Source: Erythroxylum novogranatense (taxonomy: Eukaryota; Streptophyta; Magnoliopsida; Malpighiales; Erythroxylaceae). From it: 64,000 nt of DNA. Made by a program: the position numbers and the translations under genes. The stretch is from positions 23,863,120 to 23,927,119 of the forward strand of contig CM057235.1 in NCBI GenBank assembly GCA_029891385.1, in the 5' to 3' direction. Of this stretch, positions 9,545 through 20,162 are shown one piece after another. Every line of letters starts with the position of its first letter. Position 1 is the stretch's first letter. The notes beneath the pieces are model-generated. The model was not told where the DNA came from. It did not search any database and saw only the letters and a program-made list of their open reading frames with translations.

Positions 9545-10474
9545 CTACGCCTGTCTGAGCTTTCTAGGATATTTCCCAGCCGCCTCGGCCTTTCTTAGAA
9601 CATAGCTGCCAATCTTTATGTCGTTCGGCCTTACCCTATCGTTGTAAAACTTTGTTGCTTTTTGTTTGATGGCTTCTGAACGAGCGGCTGCCCTATCCCT
9701 GTCTTCACCGAGAAGCACAAGTTCTACCCGGCGGGCTTCATTATTCTGCTTTTCTTCATAACTCGACACTCTTTGGTTGTGCAACATCACTTCTACTGGA
9801 ACTAGGGCTTTTGCCCCAAAGGTCATCCTGAACGGTGTTTCCCCTGTGGCTCCATTTAGGGTAGTTTTGTACGCCCACAATACTTCATCCAGTTCATCTA
9901 CCCAAGTCTTACGTCCATCTAAGCGCTTCTTGAGGGCACTCATTATCTTTTTGTTAGTGTTCTCCGCAAGACCGTTGCTTTGAGGGTCAGCTACTGAAGT
10001 CAATTGGAGCCTTATCTTTAGTCGCTCACAGAAATCTCTGAACTTGTCGTTGTCGAACTGCCGACCGTTGTCTGTAACCAACACCATAGGCATCCCAAAG
10101 TGACTTAGTATGTTTCTTCTTACAAAGATTTCCATCTTCTGCTCAGTAATTGTAGCAACCGCTTCCGCTTCTACCCATTTGGTGAAGTATTCCACTGCTA
10201 CTATCAAAAACTTCTTCTGTCCAGGACCGAGAGGTAAAGGTCCTAGTATATCCATTCTCCATTGAGCAAAGGGGATAGGATGACTCACGATTTTCATCCT
10301 CTCGGTCGGCTGGTGAGACAGGTTACTATTTTTTTGGCAAGCCTCACACCGGTTGACTTTCTCCTGGCAGTCTCTCTTCATTGTCTGCCAGTAATACCCC
10401 TGTCTAGTCAATCTATGAGCGAACATTCTACCTCTTACGTGATTTCCGCACATTCTTTCGTGAACTTCAGCCAT
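9545..10474 (-). CDS. Tat gypsy integrase
   Basis: 309-codon open frame. The amino end has an HHCC zinc-binding region (H5/H12, C43/C46). The catalytic core is a DD35E triad at D75 (RMDILGP), D135 (VTDNGRQF) and E171 (NGLAENT). The carboxy end reads KIGSYVLRKA, typical of the GPY/F-like end. It inserts the cDNA into host DNA. All core residues are present, so this domain looks intact even though the rest of pol is broken. The frame is separated from the RNase H block by a stretch with stops (10475-10795) that corresponds to the linker. Confidence 0.9.
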   Translation of the reverse strand: MAEVHERMCGNHVRGRMFAHRLTRQGYYWQTMKRDCQEKVNRCEACQKNSNLSHQPTERMKIVSHPIPFAQWRMDILGPLPLGPGQKKFLIVAVEYFTKWVEAEAVATITEQKMEIFVRRNILSHFGMPMVLVTDNGRQFDNDKFRDFCERLKIRLQLTSVADPQSNGLAENTNKKIMSALKKRLDGRKTWVDELDEVLWAYKTTLNGATGETPFRMTFGAKALVPVEVMLHNQRVSSYEEKQNNEARRVELVLLGEDRDRAAARSEAIKQKATKFYNDRVRPNDIKIGSYVLRKAEAAGKYPRKLRQA

Positions 10475-10795
10475 TTCCTACTCTGCCTCTTCTTCGCTCA
10501 AGCATCGTAGTGGTGGCCAGTCATAAGATCGCTTGTACAAGGTGCCATTAACAATCGCATATTTGGCCGCCTTTACCCTTAGTTTCTTGGCCTCCAAGGT
10601 TTCTTCCGGCTGTGTTCCCTCGAGTAGGTACTGTCTGATCGGTTCCATCTAACTTGATCGCTCAGCATTTGCGTCAAGGACTTAATTGGCTTTCTGAATG
10701 CTAGGTCGGTCTAGCCACTTGACCAAAACGTTATTTTTCGCATCTCGATCGGAAGCCATTTTGGAAAGCGTGTCTGCCTGAGCGTTTTGCATCCT

Positions 10796-11371
10796 TTATA
10801 TCCTGCTAACTGAGTAGTCTTCAAAATTATTGAACTCTTGCTTCGCCAATTCCAAATGTTTGACCATGTTGTTCCCTTTGGCCTCGTACTGTCCCGTAAC
10901 CTGACCGACCACTATTTGGCTATCGCTATACACCTTCAGATGTTTTACCCCCATCTCTCTTGCCAACTGAAGACCGGCTATTAGCGCCTCATATTCCGCC
11001 TCATTGTTGGATGCCTTAAAGTCTAATATGAGAGCGTACTCCACCTTTTCTTCCCGGTGTGGGCTAATCAAGACCACTCCTGCCCTGCATCCCTCAGCAT
11101 TAGAGGATCCATCAACAAATAAGCTCCAAGTAAGATGTAGTTCATTCGAGGTAGGTTGACTCATTTCTGCTACAAAGTCCGCCAATACTTGGGCTTTGAT
11201 CGTCGTCCGTGGCTTATAGTGTATATCAAACTCTGCCAGTTCTACCGCCCATTTTACCAGCCGCCCAGAGGTTTCAGGCTTCTGAAGGCACTGTCTGAGG
11301 GGTTGGTCGGTCCATACCTCGATGGTGTGACTCCGGAAGTAGGACCTGAGTTTTCGCACTGCAGTTATCAA
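10796..11371 (-). pseudogene. Tat gypsy RNase H (end) plus archaeal-like RNase H
   Basis: The first ~75 residues finish the ordinary gypsy RNase H (VWTDQPL, then VLADFVAE). A second RNase H follows, with catalytic residues in FVDGSSN, NNEAEYEAL and YSDSQIVVGQV. The additional RNase H is diagnostic of the Tat lineage. It degrades the RNA strand during reverse transcription. The frame is offset from the RT block at about 11375, so RT and RNase H are no longer continuous. Confidence 0.88.
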
Positions 11372-11379
11372 TGAAAGGG

Positions 11380-12363
11380 TCAGCTTTTCAATAGGTGCAT
11401 ACCGCGTCTCTGTACTTTACTGACATAGTAGATCGGGGATTGTTCACTACTGTCTAATTGGACTAGAACTGCGTTGATCGCCCCCTCTGTGATTGCCAGA
11501 TAAATAATCAAACTCTCCCCCTCAACGGGGCTCTGCAAAATGGGTGGACTAGTCAGATACTGCTTCAAGTGTTGAAATGCTCTTTCGCATTCATCTGGCC
11601 ATTGGAACTGGGTCACATCCGCTTTCCTCAAAATTTTGAAAAACGAGAGGCACTTGTCCCCTATCCTGGAGACGAATTTGCTCAAAGAAACTATCCGCCC
11701 GGTCAATATCTGAACATCTTTCAAGCACCGCGGTGAGGGCATTTGAACGATAGCTTCGATCTTTTCTGTATTAGCTTCAATCCCCCGCTGAGTAATCATA
11801 AACCTCAGGAATTTTCCAGGTGCCACACCAAAGATACATTTTTTCGGGTTCAGCTTCATCTGAAATTTATTAAGGGTCCGGAAGACTTCTTTGAGATCTT
11901 CCACATGCTCAGTGACCGTCTTACTTTTGACCACCATATCATCCACATAGGCCTTAACTGATCGACCAATCTGTTTCTTAAAAATTTCCATGACGAGTCG
12001 CTGATAAGTGGCCCCTGCATTCTTCAAGCTGAACGACATTACTTGGTAGCAATACGTGCCCTGGTCAGTTATAAAAGATGTCTTCTCTTCATCTTCGAGA
12101 CTCATTTGAATCTGATGGTAGCCTGAGAAAGCATCCAAGAAGCTGAGAAGTTCATGCCCTGACGTGGAGTCTACCAGCTGATCGATTTTGGGCAAAGGGA
12201 AGCTGTCCTTTGGGCACACTTTGTTTAAGTAGGTGAAGTCAATGCACATTCTCCACTTTCCGATTTTCTTCTTCACAAGTACAACATTTGCCAACCATTC
12301 AGGGTATTTGACTTCCCGAATGAACCCAGCACTAAGCAGCTTTTCTATTTCTTTCTCAATCAC
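11380..12363 (-). pseudogene. Tat gypsy reverse transcriptase
   Basis: 327 codons covering the RT palm: WRMCIDF, FLDAFSGYHQI and the catalytic box YVDDMVVKS near residue 172, then the thumb/connection (PKKCIFGV, LTGRIVSLSKFVSR) and the start of RNase H. The RT active site is intact. The normal upstream part (finger region) is cut off near 12363 by a shift, and the downstream RNase H is in another frame. Confidence 0.9.
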
Positions 12364-12480
12364 TTCCTGCCTCTCTTTGCTTTGCCACCGCTTCTTCTAC
12401 CTAACTGGCTTGCAATCTTTTCAGATACCGAGAGAATACGATGCGACCGATCGAGAAATTTCAGGCATATCGCTCGGTAC

Positions 12481-13296
12481 TCAGGCGAAGACCGATATGT
12501 TTTCTACCAAGCAATCCGTGATTTCTTTGACTAGGCCCTTCTGAAGCTCGAAACTTAGATTTGTGAACTTGGAGCGGTCTGCTTCATCCAATATGACCTG
12601 CTGCGTTTCTTCTACGGGGTTCATCCTCTCCGTTTCTTCATCATCTCTCACATCAAGAGAGCTTGTCAAGACTACCGCCCCGTCTAGTGTCCTTGTTTCC
12701 GCTAAGTAGCATTCCCTAGCGATTCTCTGCTGACCCCTGACAACACCGATTCCATAGGACGTTGGGAACTTCATTGCTTGGTAGTAGGTGGAGACAACTG
12801 CTTTGAGGGCATTTTGAGTGACTCGTCCGATTATCGCATTGTACGCCCCTACAAACTTCACAACCAGGAAGTCAACGTCCTTCTTTATCTGACACGGCTT
12901 TTGTCTGAATTTTACTTTCAAAAAGACTCAGGCAAATGGGTAGGCTGATGCTCCAGTTACCCCTTTGATAGGTCCTTCTATAGATAGTAGTCAATCCTCT
13001 AGTATCTCCATCTGCTTGAAGGCATCATAATACAATAGGTCGACCGAGCTTCCCGTATTGATCATTACTCGTTTCACCTCGTTACCATCCATGTTCAGAT
13101 TTACTACGAGCGCGTCATCATGAGGACAACTAACACCATCTAGATCAGATTCGTCGAATGATATCATCTCATCGTTTTGCTTCTTTCTCTTGGACGATAA
13201 GTCTTCACCGACCTGCCTGGCATACCTCTTTCTTCCTTTAACAGTGGACCCGCCTGCTGCACTACCACCAAAGATCATGTTAATGACCCTAACCAA
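12481..13296 (-). pseudogene. Tat gypsy protease region with altered active site
   Basis: Two frames cover the retroviral-type aspartic protease. The first (13296-12991) ends in VMINTGSSVDLLYYDAF: the catalytic Asp of the D-T/S-G triad reads Asn. The second (12921-12481) contains FVGAYNAIIGR, the flap and the hydrophobic core end, then a linker to RT. The Asn and the break between the frames make it very unlikely to be active. Confidence 0.8.
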
Positions 13297-13439
13297 TCGG
13301 TCATTTTGTTGTCCGGTGTTTCTGTCGCCTCTTGCCCTGGACTATCCTCTCGCTTCGCGTCGATCGTCAGTATTCCCATTCTGCCTCCCTCCATTATTCC
13401 TATCGTTTCACCTCCAAGGCTGTCGCCAGTTGTCGGACC

Positions 13440-14868
13440 GATCGCTCTTATTCTCATTGTCTCGATCGGCATTCTTTCCGTACTTCAAAAATCGACCCAG
13501 CCTTCCCCTTTGGATAAAGAGTTCGATTTCTTTTTTCAAGTCCTAGTAATCCTCCGTGTCATGACCGATGTCTCTATGGAAGCGGCAATATAAATTAGGA
13601 TCCCTCTTCTTGAGTGGAGTCTTCAACTTATTGGGTTCTCGGAGGGGTTCCCCATCTGCTCTCATGGCCACCAATACTTCCGCATATCGCCTGTTGAGCG
13701 GGGTGAAGAATTCTTGTCGATGTCCCTGTCGATCGGTCGACTTTCTCTAGCTCGACTGATCCTTCTGTCGCTTGTGGGAATCATCCGCTCTGCCACTCGG
13801 CCCACGGTCGTCTGCTCTACGTTTTGTGTTTTTCAACACTTCCTCTAGCTAGATATACTTGTCCGCCCGATTTCTTATCTCTTGAATAGACTTGGGCTGA
13901 TCGAGGGCCAGTGACTTCTTAAACTCTTCATCCCTTATGTTGCTGATCAGTTTCGCTAACATGGACGAGCAAGTGAGGTCAGGGACTTCGACAGCTTCAT
14001 TATTAAACCGAGTGATGAACTCCCGCAAACTTTCGTTCCTTCCTTGGGTCAACTGCATCACTTCCAAGGCAGTCTTCTGGGGTCGTTTACTTGTAGCAAA
14101 TTGATTGAGGAAAAGAAGCTTAAAATTCTCGAAGCAAGTAATGCAACATGAGGGTAAACTATTGAACTATCGCTAGGCTCCTTCTTGAAAGGCGGTGCAA
14201 AATGCCTTACATTGAATGGCGTCGGGGACGCAATGTAGGTTCATCATCGATTAGAAGTGCTGCAGATAGTCTAGGGGATCGGTCTTTCCAGTATATTTTT
14301 CAGGCGTCGGTATTTTGGTGCCAGCCGTTGGGAGGCTATCCAAGATTTTTGGGATGAAGGGAGAGCTATATTGTGCTAATGGATGATCCGGAAGGGAATT
14401 CATGGCCACATTGATCCGATCGTCCACGATTTTTTCTAGGGCTTCAGCAGAATGGCGATCGACCATCATACCAATCTACCGTGCGGGTGTCTGCTGTTGT
14501 TCTTGCTGAGACTGTAAAATTTGACGAATCAATAGATCAGCTGCTTTCTCAATCTGTTTTCGGGTGAGGGAGGTTTGTTGTGGTGTAGGAAGATTTGCAT
14601 CTAGGGGGTGTTGGAAATTTGGATGCGTATTGGTCTCAAAGATTGTCCTCCGTATACGCCTGCTCTTCTTGATCCGGTTACGAGGTTGTGGTTGATCATT
14701 CAGGTGCGAAGATTGTGTGCGAGAATCATGATGTGTTGGCGGGAGAGTGACAGGTAACTGCAAACTCATCCGCTGTAGCGCAAGTGTCGCAACGACGACT
14801 ATATCAGGGTTGGCTACTGCCACCTGACTGATCTGAGTATTTTTAGACGTAGTGCCCTGATGCCGGGT
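13440..14868 (-). pseudogene. Tat gypsy gag, interrupted
   Basis: Pieces of gag in order: a Gln/Pro-rich amino region (about 14860-14476, ending in TAG), IPTPEKYTGKTDPLDYLQHF (14469-14251), the retrotrans_gag core (14067-13849, with LREFITRFN and SIQEIRNRADKYI) and, near 13590-13500, the conserved CRFHRDIGHDTEDY motif followed by TAG and DLKKEIELF. The gap 14250-14068 is gag sequence out of frame. Gag forms the particle that packages element RNA. Multiple stops make it defective. Confidence 0.82.
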
Positions 14869-14886
14869 CCCACGGTGGGCGCCAAC
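14869..14886 (-). other. Primer-binding site of the Tat element
   Basis: Minus strand reads GTTGGCGCCCACCGTGGG directly after the 5' LTR. This matches the usual place and the TGGCGCC start seen in Tat-group primer sites. I do not assign the tRNA. Confidence 0.7.
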
Positions 14887-15227
14887 TGGTTCTTCCTGAT
14901 TCTGGTGAGGCAGGACGCTATTGTTCGGATCCATGAGATTGGTTGTCTTTAGCAAGAGAATACCTGCAAAACAGCACAAGACACGCCGGGGGTTGATAGC
15001 CGGCAGGCCCCTCCGATGCCCAAGTTAGTCTTTTGGTGAGGGTTTTGGTGGCTATAAACAAAGAATGTCAGGGTTCTAATGTCGTACCTGTATCATGACA
15101 AAGTAGTACCTTATATATGGAATAAATGCTAGGTTTAGGTCTTTACGTATGCATGAGAGGTTTCCACCTGCGAATGGGTCGTGGACGAGTGGACCTGGGC
15201 CTGGGCCTAGCACAACCGACCTATCCA
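14887..15227 (-). repeat. Tat element 5' LTR
   Basis: 341 bp, TGGTTCTTCC to CCTATCCA on the plus strand, matching 4905-5256. AGTAT (15228-15232) follows as the target duplication and the interrupted copia LTR resumes there. Confidence 0.92.
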
Positions 15228-15299
15228 AGTATGTTGTTAAACGCAATAGATAGCATATGATTGCAATTTTAAATTTTCGCTGCGTATTGCGATCTTTCA
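15228..15299 (+). repeat. Copia 5' LTR remnant, right part
   Basis: AGTATGTTGTTAAACGCAAT to ATCTTTCA matches the last bases of the 3' LTR (22034-22104). It is the continuation of 4541-4904 across the gypsy insertion. Confidence 0.9.
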
Positions 15300-15301
15300 A
15301 T

Positions 15302-15315
15302 TGGTATTAGAGCCA
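15302..15315 (+). other. Copia primer-binding site (iMet tRNA type)
   Basis: TGGTATTAGAGCCA follows the LTR end by two bases and differs by one C-to-T change from the usual TGGTATCAGAGCC primer site. Confidence 0.85.
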
Positions 15316-16695
15316 GTTTTTGCGTTTATATCATACTTGACAAATGACTTGATTTGCGCATTTTATTGTATTTTCATTTAATATGCATGAGAAAATGTTG
15401 GTTGTTTAGTGAAATGGGTTTCACCGAACCACTGCAATCCATAGTCATTCTTCATTTTACGTTGATATAACAAAAACGAAGAACCAGTGAAAAGTAACGT
15501 GTATACGAGAGGTTATTTTTGTATTTGTTTTTAGCAAGTGAATTCAATGTTAAAAGCTTAAGGAGATTCACTGTGTAAAACGATAACTTGTTAAAAGCCT
15601 TTGGACAAGTGTTGTCCATACAAATGTGCAAGGTAAATGCATTAAATGCATGTAATGGGTATTGTCCGATGGTTAAATGCAAAGATAGGTTTTGTGTTTG
15701 GATTTCATAAAAGTTGCCTTTAACAGATGTTAATCCAAACAGAAGTTGCCTTTAACAGATGTTGTACCTATGTTTTTGCACGGTAATAGGCATGAGTTAA
15801 GTGCAGTTATAAAATTCATTAAATGCTTGTAAAAGGTACTATATGAAAAGGTTACTTATGACAGATGCTGCGTGCACCAATGATGATAGAAAGTTTTCAA
15901 AGCATTTGTTTTAAAAGTACAGTAAACTTGTTACAAACAATTTGAAACATATGCAGCACACAGGTATCTGGACAGATGTGAAAAATAGGCATGGTATTCA
16001 TTAATTATCATTGTCCAGATGGTAGAAAAATTACATGTTACTCCGGTAATAGGCATGAATTTATATTGGTTTTCGCTTGTATATAAAAGTAGAAAATTTA
16101 AAGAGTTTATTTTGATAAACGACTTTCAATGTAAATGAAATTAGAATTGGTATGATCATTAATTTATTAAAATTGTTTTAATAGCATAAAATCTTGACCT
16201 TTAAAATTGCAGAGTTTATTTTGATATAATATATGATATTTTATGAAAAGAAATTTTCCACCAAATAGATAATAATATTTATTTTTGTTTATAAGGAATG
16301 ACACGATAACTGTGTAACTTGTAGTTCGTAGATAAATAATATTTTCTATAGCATATGATGCATATGTGAGGAAAATTATTTAATTTTATATTTGGCCTAG
16401 ACTACCTAGGGAGTATAGAATTAATTAATTCTCCGTCACTTGGATGGATAAATTAATTTATACAAATAGGAACAACCTGACAACCAGGGGGCTATTTAGT
16501 ATTGTGCCTACTATAAAATTTTATATGATAAAATAAGCAATTTATCACTCTTTAATTATGCATGAGTAACGACTTTACAACCAAGGGGCTCATTCATGTT
16601 TTAAAGATGTTATATCATTTAGATAAAAGTCCATGTGTAATGATATATGATTGTGTTCTTATTTTGATATTTTCTCTTTTATTCGATTTCTCAAA
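15316..16695 (+). other. Copia untranslated leader
   Basis: About 1.4 kb of AT-rich sequence between the primer site and the gag ATG, with no open frame of note. A near-direct repeat of GTTGCCTTTAACAGATGTT lies at 15712-15770. Confidence 0.6.
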
Positions 16696-17121
16696 ATGTC
16701 TACTATATTACTGCGAAGCATTCTTGATGTTAACAAACTAACGGGTAACAATTTTGATGATTGGTACAGCAATATGAGAATTGTTTTCGTGTATGAGAAA
16801 CTTATCGATGTAATTGATAAACCCATGAAGGAAGAGCCTTCTGAGGGAATTGATGATGCTAATGCATTGGATGCATATTTTAAGTATCGCCTAGAGTATT
16901 TGGACACTTTGAAAGGCAAGAAAAAAGGTGGGACATTTATGAAAAATATTTTCATGATTTCTTTAACTACTATTGATTCTACTAAATGGGTATTAGATAC
17001 CGGTAGTAGCTTTAACATCTGCAATATGTTGCAGGGTTTAAGGATTAGTAGGAGCTTAAAAAAGGGAGAAATAAAGTTACAAGTTGGGAATGGAGCAAAT
17101 GTTGCTGCTCTAGCTGTATGA
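16696..17121 (+). pseudogene. Copia gag-protease with internal deletion
   Basis: The ATG at 16696 starts the usual copia gag amino end (ILDVNKLTGNNFDDW, YEKLIDVI). After only about 75 gag residues the frame passes through a Lys-rich joint directly into the protease (KWVLDTGSSFNICN, then LQVGNGANVAALAV). The central gag, the CCHC zinc knuckle and the joint are missing; a copia gag is normally some 200 residues longer. The protease D-T-G triad is present. A TGA follows at 17119. The in-frame deletion suggests a non-autonomous copy. Confidence 0.8.
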
Positions 17122-17136
17122 ACTATTTCTCTTGTT

Positions 17137-18084
17137 ATGCCTACGGGAAAGACTTTATTATTAAAAGATTGTTATTATGTTCCTAAATTTGTTTCGAACA
17201 TTGTTTCCATTTTGTCATTAGACAAACATGGATTTCATACAATCTTTAAGAATAACAAATGTAATATATTTCATGGTGATGAATTATATGTCAGTGGTTA
17301 TTTACAATATGATCTTTATATCTTACTTGAAATAGTTGTTTGTCCAATTATGAATGTTTCTGGTCATAAAAGGAAGAAAGATAATCAATCAAATCAAACT
17401 TACCTTTGGCATTGTAGACTTGGTCATATTGGTGAGAAAAGAGTAAACAAGTTACATAAGGAAGGATGTCTTGGTCAATATGATTATGAATCATATGAAA
17501 CTTGTGAATCTTGTCTCAAAGGCAAAATGACCAAATCTCCTTTTACTGGAACTGGAGAGAGAGCTAGTGAACTGTTAGGACTCATACGTACTGATGTATG
17601 CGGGCTAATGAAAGTTCAAGCTAAAGGTGGATATTCTTATTTTATCACCTTCACTGATGATATGTCAAGATATGGATTTGTGTATCTTATGAAACACAAG
17701 TCTGAATCATTTGAAATGTTCAAAAGATATCGTAGTGAAGTTGAAAAGCAAACTGGTAAGAGTATAAAGGCACTAAGATCTGACCGTGGCTGTGAGTATC
17801 TTAGTGATGATTTTATTGATTATCTAAGGCAAGATGGAATCTTGTCTCAGTGGACTTCTCCAGGAACACCACAACACAATGATGTTTCCGAAAGGAGAAA
17901 TCGAACCTTATTGGATATGGTGAGATCCATGATGGGGTTCACTGATCTTCCTCTCTTCCTATGGGGATATGCTTTAGAAGCTGCTGCATATTTATTAAAC
18001 AAAGTTCCCACTAAAGCAATCACTAAAAATCCATATGAGATGTGGAAAGGACGTAAGCCTAACCTAAAACATTTGAAAGTTTAG
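17137..18084 (+). pseudogene. Copia integrase
   Basis: 315 codons. HHCC zinc region (WHCRLGHIGEKR, then CESCLKGK), followed by the DDE core: D in IRTDVCG, D in RSDRGCEY, E in DVSERRNRTL. TAG at 18082 stands where the family has Trp, and the frame continues unchanged after it (GCLTYVKRLQPDKLE). Integrase inserts the element cDNA. Confidence 0.88.
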
Positions 18085-18536
18085 GGTTGTCTAACTTATG
18101 TCAAGAGATTGCAGCCAGATAAGCTTGAAGCTAGATCTGACAAGTGTAGGTTTGTTGGCTATCCCAAGGAAACTATGGGATACTATTTCTATCACTCTTC
18201 TGAACACAAAGTGTTTGTGGCTAGAAATGCAACCTTTTTAGAAAAGGAGTTCCTTAATGAAGGAATCCATGGTGTAGAAATAGATCTTGATGAAAATCAA
18301 GATTATGTTGAATCAACACAAGCTCAAGAGCATCAGATGCATGTTGAACAACCTTTACTTGATATCTTGAAATTAACACATATGATACAAGCCTCAACTA
18401 TTGAGTAGAATGGACCGGTTAATGAACCTGTCCAAGAACCTGTGCAACAATAAGATCAAGTAGAGGAAGAACCTATTATACATGAGCCTCTTAGAAGGTC
18501 TACTAGGGATCATCGTGCACTAGATAGATTAAACTT
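18085..18536 (+). pseudogene. Copia integrase end and linker to RT
   Basis: Continues from the nonsense codon at 18082: CRFVGYPKETMGYYFY and FVARNATFLEKEFL are the usual carboxy end of copia integrase. TAG near 18406 and TAA near 18451 interrupt the acidic linker before LRRSTRDHRA. Confidence 0.8.
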
Positions 18537-18537
18537 A

Positions 18538-19225
18538 ATGGTGCAAAGTGACGAAGATAATCATATTGATGATGACCTTAAGACTTACGAAGAGGTTATG
18601 GCAAGTCCAGATTGTGAGAAGTGGTTTAAGGCCATGGAATTCGAGTTAGAATCCATAAGAATCAACAAAGTATGGACTTTGGTTGATCCCTCAAAGGATA
18701 TAAAACCCATAGGATGTAAATGGGTATTTAAGAAAAAATTGGAGCGGATGGGAATGCTGAAACCTATAAAACTCGTCTTGTTGCCAAGGGATATAATCAA
18801 AAAGAAGGTATTGATTATGATGAAACTTTTCCCATGTGGCAATGCTCAAATCTATTCGGATTCTACTTTCTATAGCTGCATATTATGATTATGAGATATG
18901 ACAAATGGACATGGAAATAACTTTTCTTAACGGAGAGCTCAAGGAAGATGTCTATATGACTCAACCTGAAGGTTTGACGTTGCCATCTGCTCCTAATAAA
19001 ATATGTAAGCTACAAAGATCCATTTATGGATTGAAGCAAGCTTCACGAAGTTGGAATATTCGCTTCAATATAACAATCGCAAAGTTTGATTTTGTTAGAT
19101 GTGAGGAAGAGCCATGTGTATATAAGAAGGTTAGTGGGAGCGTAGTTATTTTCCTAGTGTTGTATGTAGATGACATATTGCTAATAGGAAATGATGTACC
19201 AGCCATGCAAAAGACAAAGATTTAG
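18538..19225 (+). pseudogene. Copia reverse transcriptase, frameshifted
   Basis: Starts with TYEEVMASPDCEKWFKAME and IGCKWVFKKK. A frameshift follows near 18740, a second near 18830 and TGA near 18899 (read as EI-stop-QMD). The palm resumes with FLNGELKEDVYM, YGLKQASRSWN and the catalytic box LYVDDILLIG. TAG at 19223 ends the block. The catalytic residues are intact but the frame is broken at least four times. Confidence 0.85.
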
Positions 19226-20085
19226 TTATCTGAACAATTCTCCATGAAGGATTTGGGAGAAGTAGCTTACATTCTTGGAATCAAGATATATAGAGATAAA
19301 TCAAGGAAGCTGGTAGGACTTTCCCAATCCATGTACATTGATACTATTTTAAAAAGGTATCACGTGGAAAATTCCACAAAAGGTTATCTACCGATAGGTA
19401 CTGGAATTTCTTTTAGTAGGGAGGATTGTCCTAAAATCCTAGAAGAAAGAGAACGCATGAGTAGGGTCCCATATGCCAACGCAGTGGGGGCTATCATGTA
19501 TACCATGACATGTACAAGACCTGATGTAGCCTACGCACTAGGAGTAGCAAACAGGTATCAAGGTAACCCAGGTAAGGAATATTGGAAAGTGGTTAAAACC
19601 ATTCTTAAGTACTTGAGAAGAAATAAGAACCAATTCCTCATATATGGAGATTATGAATTAAAGCTAATAGGCTACACTGATGCTAGCTTTGCATCAGATA
19701 AAGATGATAGCAAATCTACCTATGGTCAAATTTTTACCTTGAATGGAGGAGCAGTGAGTTGGAAAAGTTCCAAGCAAGCTACTATAGCTAATTTAGTTAC
19801 TGAAGCAGAATACATAGCTGCATGTGAAGCAGCTAAGGAAGCTGTTTGGATGAAAATGTTCTTAACTGAACTTGGTGTGGTTCCTTCGATAAGGAAAGTT
19901 GTTCCTTTATTGTGTGACAATACCGGTGCTATTGCACAAGCTAAGGAACCAAGGTCACACAAAGATCCAAACATGTTCTGCGGAAGTATCATTTGATTCG
20001 AGAAATTGTTGAGCATGAGGACGTTCAAATTCAAAAGGTTGAAGGAAAGGAGAATGCTGGAGATCCCTTCACTAAGGTACTTTGA
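19226..20085 (+). pseudogene. Copia RT thumb and RNase H
   Basis: FSMKDLGEVAYILGIKIYRD and LSQSMYIDTILKRY are the RT end. RNase H shows YTDASFASD, TEAEYIAACEAAKE and LLCDNTGAI, so Asp, Glu and Asp are in place. A frameshift near 19965 cuts the final part (the family's KHV..KYH region is readable in another frame, ending DPFTK near 20075). Confidence 0.85.
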
Positions 20086-20148
20086 TCAAAGGAGTTTGAT
20101 AAGTACAAGTGGAAGATATGATTGAAGTTCATGACTGATTAGGTCTAG

Positions 20149-20162
20149 GTCAAGTGGGAGAT
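20149..20162 (+). other. Copia polypurine tract
   Basis: CAAGTGGGAGATTG-like purine-rich tract directly precedes the 3' LTR start TGTTGGAAT, the standard copia arrangement. Confidence 0.75.

Larger units (their letters stand above)
4905..15227 (-). mobile_element. Tat-lineage Ty3/gypsy retrotransposon inserted in the copia 5' LTR
   Basis: Full-length element with LTRs at 4905-5256 and 14887-15227, TG/CA ends and 5-bp target duplications AGTAT (4900-4904 and 15228-15232). Read on the minus strand the order is 5' LTR, primer site, gag, protease, RT, RNase H, archaeal-like RNase H, integrase, tandem-repeat spacer, antisense gene, polypurine tract and 3' LTR. The second RNase H, the antisense gene and the 3' tandem repeats are hallmarks of the plant Tat group (Grande/Ogre/Retand relatives). 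Stops and frameshifts interrupt gag and pol, so it is presumably not autonomous now. The two LTRs differ at scattered sites and by one 13-bp direct duplication in the left copy. Confidence 0.93.
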
